Shown here: positions 9,264 through 17,257 of the stretch, in pieces | How positions within the stretch are numbered: position 1 is the stretch's first letter | How the letters are laid out: each line of letters starts with the position of its first letter | Origin: Flavobacteriales bacterium UBA7878 | Lineage (GTDB): Bacteria; Bacteroidota; Bacteroidia; Flavobacteriales; Schleiferiaceae | Length of the DNA: 30,232 bases | Direction: 5' to 3' | Assembly: GCA_002501205.1 (NCBI GenBank) | Contig: DLRW01000039.1 | Coordinates: forward strand, 1-30,232 | Program-made: the position numbers and the translations under genes | Notes under the pieces: generated by a model | The model's input: the letters and a program-made list of their open reading frames with translations, nothing else | Told to the model about the DNA's origin: nothing | The model's database searches: none

Positions 9264-9271
9264 TAACTTTG
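9264..9271 (+). promoter_or_regulatory. -7 promoter element TAACTTTG, 4 bases before tsaD
   Basis: Exact TAnnTTTG match with only 4 bases between its final G and the tsaD ATG. Since transcription normally starts about 5-7 bases after this box, the mRNA should begin at or next to the start codon, a leaderless arrangement. It lies inside the short tamB/tsaD divergent gap, over the region where tamB translation probably begins. Confidence 0.55.
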
Positions 9272-9275
9272 TACT

Positions 9276-10295
9276 ATGGATATTACAATACTGGGAATTG
9301 AAAGCAGCTGCGATGATACTTCTATCGCCATTGTCCAAAATCGCAAAATTCTTGCAAATGTAACTGCCAATCAAAAAATACATGCGGAATATGGTGGTGT
9401 TGTTCCAGAATTAGCTTCTCGTGCTCATCAACAAAATATTGTGCCAAGCTTAGATTCGGCTTTAAAAAAAGCGGGGATTAAGCTAAATGAGCTATCTGCC
9501 GTGGCTTTCACCTCCGGCCCAGGTCTATTGGGTTCCCTCCTGGTGGGCACCAGTTTTGCCAAGTCCCTAAGCCTGGCTTTGGACATCCCCTTAATTGAGG
9601 TTAACCATATGCAAGCCCATATTTTGGCACATCTTATTGAAGATCCTCGTCAAGCCAATCCTGAGTTTCCCTTCTTATGCCTAACTGTAAGCGGTGGACA
9701 TACCCAAATTGTTCAGGTAAATTCAGCCTATGATATGAAACTTTTGGGCAGCACAATTGATGATGCCGCAGGAGAAGCTTTTGATAAAGCTGGTAAAATA
9801 ATGGGCTTGCCTTATCCGGCCGGACCAGAAATCGATCGGCGGGCTAAATTGGGAAATCCCGGGGCCTTTGAATTTGCGAAACCACGCATGCCTGAATTGC
9901 AGTTTAGTTTTAGTGGTTTAAAAACCAGCATTCTCTATTTCCTGCAAAAGCAAATGAAGGAAAACTCGAATTTCATCCAGGAAAACTTAAATGACCTTTG
10001 TGCCAGCATCCAAAATAGCATTGTAAGTATTTTAATGGATAAGCTCGAATTGGCCTCTGAGCAATATGGAATAAAACGGATTGCTATTGCGGGCGGAGTT
10101 TCTGCCAACACAGGATTAAGAGAAGCGCTGGAAGAACGAAAATCCAGTTTAAACTGGGAGCTTTTCCTTCCTTCCTTTGAATATACTACTGACAATGGCG
10201 CCATGATTGCCATTAGTGGCTATTATCAATATCAAAAGCAAAACTTTGCAGACCTCAGTGTGGTAGCTGCGGCCCGAAAACCCTTAGAAGCATGA
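9276..10295 (+). CDS. tsaD: tRNA N6-adenosine threonylcarbamoyltransferase
   Basis: TsaD transfers the threonylcarbamoyl group to A37 of ANN-decoding tRNAs, working with TsaB and TsaE. The 339-residue product has the N-terminal ILGIESSCDDTSIA motif, TSGPGLLGSLLVG near residue 85, and the metal-binding HMQAH with histidines at 111 and 115, the same numbers as in E. coli TsaD. It also has SGGHTQI and the C-terminal ASKH-fold motif AGGVSANTGLR. The ATG at 9276 gives the canonical start. It heads a run of genes reaching 13983 and overlaps rsmE by 4 bases (ATGA). A TAnnTTTG box ends 4 bases before the start codon, suggesting a leaderless transcript. Confidence 0.96.
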   Translation: MDITILGIESSCDDTSIAIVQNRKILANVTANQKIHAEYGGVVPELASRAHQQNIVPSLDSALKKAGIKLNELSAVAFTSGPGLLGSLLVGTSFAKSLSLALDIPLIEVNHMQAHILAHLIEDPRQANPEFPFLCLTVSGGHTQIVQVNSAYDMKLLGSTIDDAAGEAFDKAGKIMGLPYPAGPEIDRRAKLGNPGAFEFAKPRMPELQFSFSGLKTSILYFLQKQMKENSNFIQENLNDLCASIQNSIVSILMDKLELASEQYGIKRIAIAGGVSANTGLREALEERKSSLNWELFLPSFEYTTDNGAMIAISGYYQYQKQNFADLSVVAAARKPLEA

Positions 10296-10993
10296 ATCAC
10301 TTTTTAGCGCGAGAAGGCGACAGCAATCAAGGATTTTTAAATGAAAGCGACAGTCATCATGCCAGTCGGGTTTTACGCTTAAGCCCCGGAGAGCACATCT
10401 CCATTAGCTATAGCGATGGCATTGTATATGAAGCTGAAATTGAGACTATCGCAAAGAAAAGCCTGCAATTCAAAGTTTTAAAGGAAAGACGAAGACAAAA
10501 GTCCCCCCTTTTACAAATTGGCATTGCCCCTACCAAGAGCAATGATCGTTTTGAGTGGTTTATTGAAAAGGCTGTAGAACTAGGCGTTCAAAGAATCATT
10601 CCCTTGCTTTGCGAGCATTCTGAGCGGAAGGTTTACAAAAGAGAACGAGGTCTGCGTATTATGGAGGCCGCTTTCAAGCAGAGTCACAAAGGCTTTATGC
10701 CGGACTTAAGCGAAATTATGGAGCTTAAGAACTTAGATAAACTGGAATTGCCGGAGCAGCGCTATATCGCATCCTTAAATAGTTCAGAGCGTATTACCCT
10801 AAATGAGATTGACTTTAAGCAACCTCAATTGATATTGATTGGACCCGAAGGTGATTTTAGTCCGCAGGAAGTCTCTTGGGCCGAAAAACAAGGCTTCAAA
10901 CATTTAGATCTGGGCCCAGAAGTCTTGCGAACCGAAACGGCAGCAGTACAAATAGCTGCCATCGCTCAATATGAAGCCCGGCAGCCCGAATAA
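10292..10993 (+). CDS. rsmE: 16S rRNA (uracil1498-N3)-methyltransferase
   Basis: RsmE methylates N3 of U1498 in the decoding region of 16S rRNA using S-adenosylmethionine. The 233-residue length is normal. An N-terminal PUA-like part includes HHASRVLRLSPGE. The SPOUT-fold catalytic half has APTKSNDRFEWFIEKAVELG near residues 84-103. The knotted cofactor site follows: LIGPEGDFSPQEV near 182-194 and LGPEVLRTETAAVQ near 209-222, both signature RsmE motifs. Its ATG overlaps the tsaD stop, so translation is likely coupled. Confidence 0.94.
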   Translation: MNHFLAREGDSNQGFLNESDSHHASRVLRLSPGEHISISYSDGIVYEAEIETIAKKSLQFKVLKERRRQKSPLLQIGIAPTKSNDRFEWFIEKAVELGVQRIIPLLCEHSERKVYKRERGLRIMEAAFKQSHKGFMPDLSEIMELKNLDKLELPEQRYIASLNSSERITLNEIDFKQPQLILIGPEGDFSPQEVSWAEKQGFKHLDLGPEVLRTETAAVQIAAIAQYEARQPE

Positions 10994-10998
10994 AAAAT

Positions 10999-11006
10999 TA
11001 CTTTTG
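10999..11006 (+). promoter_or_regulatory. -7 promoter element TACTTTTG, 4 bases before the DUF4159 gene
   Basis: Matches TAnnTTTG in the 17-base gap after rsmE, with 4 bases to the ATG, the same unusually short spacing as at tsaD. It would provide an internal, possibly leaderless promoter within the tsaD gene run. No -33 box is evident. Confidence 0.45.
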
Positions 11007-11010
11007 CTAT

Positions 11011-11670
11011 ATGCCGAAATATCTGTTGACTCTTCTTCTTGCAATAAGCTTCCACATAGCTAATGGCCAAACGGAAAAACTGGCTTTGGTAAAATACCGC
11101 GGAGGGGGCGACTGGTATGCAAATCCCAGCGCACTGAGCAACCTTAGTGAGTTCTGCAATAGTCAGATCGGTAGCAGCCTAAATCCGGATTATGCTACCG
11201 TTGAGATGGGCTCCACTGAAATTTTCGAATATCCCTTTTTACATCTCACCGGTCATGGAAATATCATCTTTGACAAACAAGAAGCCGATAACCTGAAGCG
11301 CTATTTAGAAGCGGGAGGCTTTGTACATATTGATGATAATTATGGTATGGATGAGTACATCCGCCCAGAGCTGAACCGCATTTTTGGAGAGGGAAAATTG
11401 CAATTACTAAGTGCCGATCATCCCATTTTTAAAGGGCCTTTCAATTTTCAGGATGGATTACCTAAAATCCATGAGCACGATGGCCAGGCTCCAGAAGCTT
11501 GGGGTTTGTTTATTAATGGTCGTTTGGCTTTGGTTTATACCTACGAATGTGATTTAAGTGATGGCTGGGAAGATCCGGAAGTACATAATGATCCTGAGGA
11601 TGTTCGCCTCAAAGCATTAAAGATGGGAGCAAACCTGATTCACTATGCATTTAATGGATCCTTCTTATGA
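11011..11670 (+). CDS. DUF4159 domain exported protein
   Basis: A 219-residue protein with a signal peptide (hydrophobic residues 4-16, likely cleavage after HIANG). Almost all of the mature part is a DUF4159 domain. Recognisable family features are LALVKYRGGGDWYANP after the signal and a conserved FLHLTGHGNI. Further on come GGFVHIDDNYG near residue 110, DHPIF, and a late YECDLSDGWED. DUF4159 resembles a glutamine-amidotransferase-like/flavodoxin-like fold and often occurs with MoxR/BatA-type gene sets or, as here, alone in an operon. Its biochemical role is unknown. The stop overlaps the start of the AI-2E-family gene by 4 bases, which suggests coupling to a membrane partner. Confidence 0.85.
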   Translation: MPKYLLTLLLAISFHIANGQTEKLALVKYRGGGDWYANPSALSNLSEFCNSQIGSSLNPDYATVEMGSTEIFEYPFLHLTGHGNIIFDKQEADNLKRYLEAGGFVHIDDNYGMDEYIRPELNRIFGEGKLQLLSADHPIFKGPFNFQDGLPKIHEHDGQAPEAWGLFINGRLALVYTYECDLSDGWEDPEVHNDPEDVRLKALKMGANLIHYAFNGSFL

Positions 11671-12794
11671 ATAAGGTCACCCGCCAAGTATTACTCAGTG
11701 TTTTTTACCTGGCCTTGATTGTATGGTCGGGATACATGGTATGGCAAGTACGCTATACCTTAACCTATGTGCTGGTTTCGGCCGTAATATCTATAATCGG
11801 TAAACCACTGGTGGATGCATTAAGTGGTCAACGATGGCCCAAACTGAAGATCAATCGGAGTTTGGCAGCTGCCCTTACCCTACTCATTATGATGACCTTG
11901 GTTGGGGTACTCTTTTCCATCTTTATCCCCGCTTTAATGCATGAGCTGAGTGTATTGGCTAATGTAGATTACGAATCGCTGTATCAGGAAATTCAGAATG
12001 AGATTATCAGTATTCAATCTTCTTTGGGAATGGACACCAGTAATTCGGTAAACAGCATCGAGAGCAGTCGCGTTGGATCAAAAGTGGTCGAAGCACTAAG
12101 CTTTGATAAGGTGAGTGACACTTTCACGAATTTAATTGGAAGCTTAGGAAACACAGCCTTTGCCATTTTCAGCATCTTATTTATCACCTTCTTCTTTTTA
12201 CGAGAGAAATTTCTCTTTCGGAATATTGTGCTTTCGCTGATTCCGGATAAATACGACGATCGCGTGCATAAGGTAACCCCACGTTTACGCAACAATTTAA
12301 CCCGCTATTTTGCTGGTCTGCTTTTACAAATCACTATTATTACCACCTTAGTTTCGGTAGGTTTGAAAATTGCGGGCTTCCACAATACCATTGTAATTGG
12401 ATTTTTTGCCGGACTTATTAATGTGATCCCCTACTTAGGGCCTATTATCGGTTTGGCCTTTGGTCTTTTATTGGGTCTGGCGCAAACCATAAGCAATACC
12501 AATTTGGAACTGGGATCGGCATTTGTCATAATCCTCAGCATTTTCGCAGTAGTACAATTGATCGACAATTTTATCACCCAACCGATCGTATTCTCAACCT
12601 CAATACGAGCCCATCCGCTGGAAATCTTTTTAGTGATTTCTTTTGCGGCCTCTATTGCTGGTATATCAGGAATGATTGTCGCGGTACCCGTTTACAGCGT
12701 AATCCGTCTCTTAGCCGCTGAATTTTTCCCGCAGGTGAAGTTTGTTCGCTGGCTTACGCAGAATGATCTCAACGATGAAGACCTCCCGGCTTAA
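11667..12794 (+). CDS. AI-2E family transporter (PerM-like membrane protein)
   Basis: A 375-residue integral membrane protein. Two helices lie at the N-terminus (about residues 7-45), a third near 68-92, then a soluble stretch of about 60 residues with many acidic and serine residues. A C-terminal bundle runs from about 160 to 350. The motif GFFAGLINVIPYLGPIIG near 245-262 and the later VQLIDNFITQPIVF are signatures of the family (Pfam AI-2E_transport). Although named for AI-2 export, most members have unknown or sodium/proton antiport roles, so substrate should not be inferred. It overlaps the DUF4159 gene by 4 bases and the following methyltransferase gene by about 20. Confidence 0.9.
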   Translation: MNKVTRQVLLSVFYLALIVWSGYMVWQVRYTLTYVLVSAVISIIGKPLVDALSGQRWPKLKINRSLAAALTLLIMMTLVGVLFSIFIPALMHELSVLANVDYESLYQEIQNEIISIQSSLGMDTSNSVNSIESSRVGSKVVEALSFDKVSDTFTNLIGSLGNTAFAIFSILFITFFFLREKFLFRNIVLSLIPDKYDDRVHKVTPRLRNNLTRYFAGLLLQITIITTLVSVGLKIAGFHNTIVIGFFAGLINVIPYLGPIIGLAFGLLLGLAQTISNTNLELGSAFVIILSIFAVVQLIDNFITQPIVFSTSIRAHPLEIFLVISFAASIAGISGMIVAVPVYSVIRLLAAEFFPQVKFVRWLTQNDLNDEDLPA

Positions 12795-13983
12795 AAGCTT
12801 AGTACAAGAAGAGGCGAATCGGAACTTCATTCTCGAAAATCTTAAAGCCGATACCAGCAGCTTATTATTCAAATTTGCCAAGGACGAGGATAAGCGCCTT
12901 TTAATTGAGCAAATCGCCTCACGTCAGGCCATCCGTAAAAAATTACCCGAGGCTTATAATGACCTCCAAAGGCTATTTCCTCCTAAGGGTAATTTGGAAC
13001 AAAGCAGCAGTGAGGCTATCTCCAAGCTTAAGGCTGATTTAGTTCCCGCGGCTAAAAGCCTGGCTGATCTCAGCGGGGGATTCGGAATCGACTTTCTTTA
13101 TTTAATGCAAAAATTCGAGCAGGGCCATTTTGTGGAACCCAATGAAGAATTATGCGAAATGAGTTCATTAAACCTGCGCCGGCTTTTGCCGCAAAAGGAA
13201 ATTCATTTTTATCCAGTCACTGCAGAAAGCTTCATTGAACAGAATAAAACGCCATTCGATTTCATTTACCTGGACCCTTCCCGCCGAGATTTAGCCCATC
13301 GACCACTCTACAGACCGGAAGAATACCAGCCAAATATTCTTGCTATAAAATCGGAGCTACTCAAGTTGAGTAAGCAAGTTTATGTGAAGATGAGTCCCAT
13401 GATCAGCATTCCTGAATACTTGCAAATATTACCGGAAACTCAGGAAGTATGGATACTCTCGGAGCGTAATGAATGCAAGGAAGTTGGCTTCCTGCTTGGC
13501 AGAGAGCCAAAAGGAGGCGTAAAAATCCGTACTTACAATTTACTCCTTGAAGGCCAACAGAAATATGAATCAGAATGGGGAGAGCTAGCTAATATTGAGC
13601 TGAGTGAAATTCATCAATATCTCTACCTACCGAATAGCAGCATACTAAAAGCGGGTATTCAAGATCAAGTGGCTCAGGATCTTAAATTGGGGAAATTGGA
13701 CCCTAATTCACATCTCTACAGCTCCCCTGAACTCATCGAAAAATTCCCCGGCCGAATATTTCTTTTGAAAGATATTCACAAGGCTTATGCTAAAAGCCTT
13801 CGCTCCAAAGCCTTACAAGTTATTAGTCGAAATTTCCCGGATTCCCCGGAGTTTATCAGCCGTAAACTCAAGCTGAAAGCGAAAGGAGCCAAAGATTATC
13901 TAATTGCCACCAAACAATCTGGCAAGCCCGTTTTTATTGAAGCTTCCCTTTACGTTCCATCATTGGAAAGGAACGGTGGATAA
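12775..13983 (+). CDS. Class I SAM-dependent methyltransferase with THUMP-like domain (PG_1098 family)
   Basis: A 402-residue protein. The N-terminal 90 residues are helical and charged. A Rossmann-fold methyltransferase domain follows, with the SAM-binding loop DLSGGFGID at 98-106, an acidic E121 at the next strand, and LDPSRRD at 166-172 in the catalytic position. The last third matches the THUMP-like C-terminal domain seen in this Bacteroidota family. The fold and motif suggest an RNA base methyltransferase; the target is unknown. I chose ATG 12775 over ATG 12763 and a TTG at 12742 because MKTSRLKSLV fits and minimises overlap with the AI-2E gene. Its placement after tsaD and rsmE is consistent with an RNA-modification role. 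Confidence 0.82.
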   Translation: MKTSRLKSLVQEEANRNFILENLKADTSSLLFKFAKDEDKRLLIEQIASRQAIRKKLPEAYNDLQRLFPPKGNLEQSSSEAISKLKADLVPAAKSLADLSGGFGIDFLYLMQKFEQGHFVEPNEELCEMSSLNLRRLLPQKEIHFYPVTAESFIEQNKTPFDFIYLDPSRRDLAHRPLYRPEEYQPNILAIKSELLKLSKQVYVKMSPMISIPEYLQILPETQEVWILSERNECKEVGFLLGREPKGGVKIRTYNLLLEGQQKYESEWGELANIELSEIHQYLYLPNSSILKAGIQDQVAQDLKLGKLDPNSHLYSSPELIEKFPGRIFLLKDIHKAYAKSLRSKALQVISRNFPDSPEFISRKLKLKAKGAKDYLIATKQSGKPVFIEASLYVPSLERNGG

Positions 13984-14038
13984 ATGACTGCTCCTCAAGC
14001 TATTCAAAAACAAAAATTTCTCTATTTTTAAACCCACT

Positions 14039-17000
14039 GTGAGGGTACTGTTATCAATTTTAGTTTTTGTTGGGATAAGTTATGCCCAAAATCTCCAGGC
14101 GCAAGCCTATTTTGTGGAGAACCGCGGACAATGGTCCGGAGACTTCAGCGCCAAGCTGGAGCTCAAGCAAGGAGCGGTTTTCTTCAAATCTTCTGGTTAC
14201 AAATTCCTCTTATACGAAGGCGACCCTCATCACGATCATCACCACCAAAGTGGTAACCACCACCCCAAACGCGCTCTGGCTTTTGAAGCAGAGTACATCG
14301 GTGCCAAAACCAATAATCAATGGCAACCAGGTGGTGAATCGGCCTATCCTCGGAATTATATCTTGGGCAATGATCCTTCTAAATGGCAGAAGAACCTGGG
14401 TTCTTACTCCGAAAACCATTTAGATGATATCCTTCCCGGAATCGACCTTAACTTTTACGAGCAAGCTCAGTTTCTGAAATACGATTTGGAATTAGATGCC
14501 GAAGCGAACCCCAAAGACTTAAAAATCGTTTACCGGGGTTTAGAAGCCATTAGCATTCGAGAGGGAGCTCTGCATTTAAGTACCGCCTTTGGAGAAGTAA
14601 TTGAACGTATTCCTTACAGCTACCAAATCATTAACGGAGAGAGAGTTAATGTTCAAGTAAGCTATGAACTGCGAAATGACACCGTAGGATTTAAACTTAA
14701 AGGTTATAAAAAGGGCTATCCCTTAGTTATTGACCCTGTTTTAGAATTTGCCACCTTCTCCGGATCGGGTGATCTCAATTTTGGCAATAGTGCCACCTAT
14801 GGAGATAATGGTACTATGTACGGTGCAGGTGTGAACTTTGGCGCAAACTACCCTACTACCAATGGTGTATTTCAAGCCTCTTTTGCCGGCGATAGTATTT
14901 TCAATGTAGATGTTACCATCAGTAAGTTTTCTGCGGATGGTCGTCAGTTGCTCTATGCCACTTACCTGGGAGGACGTGATATAGAAATTGTACATTCTTT
15001 AATAAGCGATGATCAAGGGAATCTAATTTTAATGGGAAATACCGGATCTACTGATTTCCCTGTTACCCCCAATACTTTCCAGGGCAGCTTTGGTGGTGGT
15101 ACATTCCAGAGTTCCTTTGCCTTTAATGATTACAATCGGGGAACCGACATTTTTATTTCTAAAATCAGCAAGGATGGAACTAGCTTATTAGGCTCCACTT
15201 TCTGGGGAGGCTCTGGCAATGATGGCTTTAACCGGGACATTTATAAGAATTATGGCGACCACTATCGTGGTGAAGTGGTGCTGACTAATGACGGAAGCAT
15301 TGTCGTATTAAGTAGCACCTTTAGTATGGATGTTCCTCTGACCGGCATCAATGCTCAAGATCGCAATCAAAACTCACAAGACGCGCTATTAGGTGTTTTC
15401 TCCTCTGATTTACGAAACTTACAATGGGGGCGTTATGTTGGGGGTGTAAATGCTGATGCAGGTTATTCCGTTAAAACTTTTAATGAGGTAATATACATCT
15501 GTGGATCAACCACCGGATCTGATTTCCCCACCACTCCCAATGCATACAAAAGCAATTACATTGGTGAAGATGAAGGTTTTGTGGCCAAATTCCAGTCGGG
15601 CACCGGTAATATGATTGCCAGCACCTTTTTTGGCACTACCCTGGATGATCAAGCCTTTTTATTGGATGTTGATTATAATGGTGATGTATACATCGTAGGA
15701 CAAACCAAAGGAGTCTTCCCTATCAGTCCTAATGTATATTCCAGTGCCGGATCACGTCAGTTTATGGCCAAACTTGACTCTTCACTAAATAACCTTAAAT
15801 GGCAAACCATGATTGGCAGTGGCCAAAGCAAACAAGATTTGGTTCCCAGTGCCTTTATGGTGGATGAATGCTTAAATATTTACTTCTCAGGTTGGAATGG
15901 CATTTCTAATTCGGTGGGATTCCCTGCACAGCAGAATGGTGATACCTATGGCCTGCCGGTCACCTCTGATGCCTTCCAAAATAATACCGATGGTAGTGAT
16001 TTCTATTTTATGATTTTTGATCACAATGCCAGTAAGTTGCTTTACGGTAGCTATTTGGGGGGTAGAGATAATGAGCACGTAGACGGAGGTACCAGCCGGT
16101 TTAGTAAAGATGGCACCATTTACCAAGCTGTATGCTCTAACTGTAATAATAAGAGTTTCCCTACTACCCCGGGTGCTTATTCTCAAAGTTCAGGATCACC
16201 AGGCTGTAATCTGGCCGTGTTTAAATTCAGCTTTAATCAAATCCTTGCTGCCGAAGCGCAGATTAGTTACTCTACTGCGGTAGATAGCCTATGTGATGGA
16301 TTGATTGTGAACCTCCTGAATAATTCAAGCAATGCCACCAATTACAAATGGATTTTTGGTAATGGCGATTCTTCCACTGCTGTAAACCCTTCCGTTACTT
16401 ACCAAGAATTAGGTAATTATACCATACAGCTTATTGCTTACGATACTGTTTGCCAAATCACAGACACCGCTTATATCAATATTGAGCACGGAACCGCTCG
16501 TAAACCAATTACAGATTTCTTAACGAACTACACTGGTTGCGATCAGAATCTGGAAGCTAAATTCCAGAACCTCAGCATCATCGCAGACGCTTATCAGTGG
16601 AGTTTTGGTGATGGCTCTATTTCAAACGAAGCTAATCCACGCCATACCTTCCCTAGTTTTGGCACCTATGAAATTGAGCTAATTGGTTTCGATACCATTT
16701 GTATGCGCAGTGATACCACTTATCGAACCATCAGTTTTGTAGACAGCTCTGTGGCGCCGGTTGTTCAAGCCAGTATCAGCAGCTGTAGTAATGGAGAAGT
16801 GGATATCGCCTTAGATAATGACCGAGGTAATTTGCTTTATCAATGGGAAACCGAAGGTCAATATTATGAAGGTCGTGCCCCTGGAATTCGATATCAAACG
16901 CCTGGATCCAAAGAAATCTTCCTTACGGTAATTGATACCCTTTGTTCCAAAATATTTACAGAAACGTTTACACTCGACCTAAGAGAGGTGCGCAATGAAG

Positions 17001-17257
17001 TATTTGCCCCCAACGCTTTCACTCCCAATGGAGATGGCTTAAATGACCATTTTGAGATTTACGGAGATCCTTGTGAAACCGGGGCAAACCTCCGCATTTT
17101 CAATCGTTGGGGATCGCTGGTTTATGAGACGAATGAACCCTACCAAAAATTTTGGGATGGCAATTTCAATGGCCAGCAAGCACCTTCCGGGGTTTATACC
17201 TATATCCTGTTAGAAGAGGACCAGAAGGTAACTGGCTTTGTAAGTCTTATTCGCTAA
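14039..17257 (+). CDS. Large secreted protein with SBBP-like repeats, PKD domains and T9SS type B sorting domain
   Basis: A 1,072-residue exported protein starting at GTG. The signal peptide is about residues 1-22 (cleavage near NLQAQA). A DUF7948-type domain begins YFVENRGQW and holds a histidine-rich loop (residues about 63-76). From about 235 to 735 lie SBBP-like beta-propeller repeats with recurring YLGG and DFPxTPNxF/Y. Two PKD domains follow: WIFGNGDSS near 778 and WSFGDGS near 858, plus a more degenerate third (about 901-984). The last 85 residues are the gliding-motility-associated C-terminal (type B) sorting domain, with AFTPNGDGLND, IFNRWG and SGVYTYIL. It should cross the outer membrane by T9SS and be surface-attached or released. 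Its ligand is unknown. It follows the methyltransferase by 55 bases; its stop interlocks with hutH. Confidence 0.9.
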   Translation: MRVLLSILVFVGISYAQNLQAQAYFVENRGQWSGDFSAKLELKQGAVFFKSSGYKFLLYEGDPHHDHHHQSGNHHPKRALAFEAEYIGAKTNNQWQPGGESAYPRNYILGNDPSKWQKNLGSYSENHLDDILPGIDLNFYEQAQFLKYDLELDAEANPKDLKIVYRGLEAISIREGALHLSTAFGEVIERIPYSYQIINGERVNVQVSYELRNDTVGFKLKGYKKGYPLVIDPVLEFATFSGSGDLNFGNSATYGDNGTMYGAGVNFGANYPTTNGVFQASFAGDSIFNVDVTISKFSADGRQLLYATYLGGRDIEIVHSLISDDQGNLILMGNTGSTDFPVTPNTFQGSFGGGTFQSSFAFNDYNRGTDIFISKISKDGTSLLGSTFWGGSGNDGFNRDIYKNYGDHYRGEVVLTNDGSIVVLSSTFSMDVPLTGINAQDRNQNSQDALLGVFSSDLRNLQWGRYVGGVNADAGYSVKTFNEVIYICGSTTGSDFPTTPNAYKSNYIGEDEGFVAKFQSGTGNMIASTFFGTTLDDQAFLLDVDYNGDVYIVGQTKGVFPISPNVYSSAGSRQFMAKLDSSLNNLKWQTMIGSGQSKQDLVPSAFMVDECLNIYFSGWNGISNSVGFPAQQNGDTYGLPVTSDAFQNNTDGSDFYFMIFDHNASKLLYGSYLGGRDNEHVDGGTSRFSKDGTIYQAVCSNCNNKSFPTTPGAYSQSSGSPGCNLAVFKFSFNQILAAEAQISYSTAVDSLCDGLIVNLLNNSSNATNYKWIFGNGDSSTAVNPSVTYQELGNYTIQLIAYDTVCQITDTAYINIEHGTARKPITDFLTNYTGCDQNLEAKFQNLSIIADAYQWSFGDGSISNEANPRHTFPSFGTYEIELIGFDTICMRSDTTYRTISFVDSSVAPVVQASISSCSNGEVDIALDNDRGNLLYQWETEGQYYEGRAPGIRYQTPGSKEIFLTVIDTLCSKIFTETFTLDLREVRNEVFAPNAFTPNGDGLNDHFEIYGDPCETGANLRIFNRWGSLVYETNEPYQKFWDGNFNGQQAPSGVYTYILLEEDQKVTGFVSLIR

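Noticed and set aside
14082..14423. Open frames on both strands over the start of the T9SS gene
   Set aside because: They are shadows of the histidine-rich coding region; neither has homology-like composition or a promoter.
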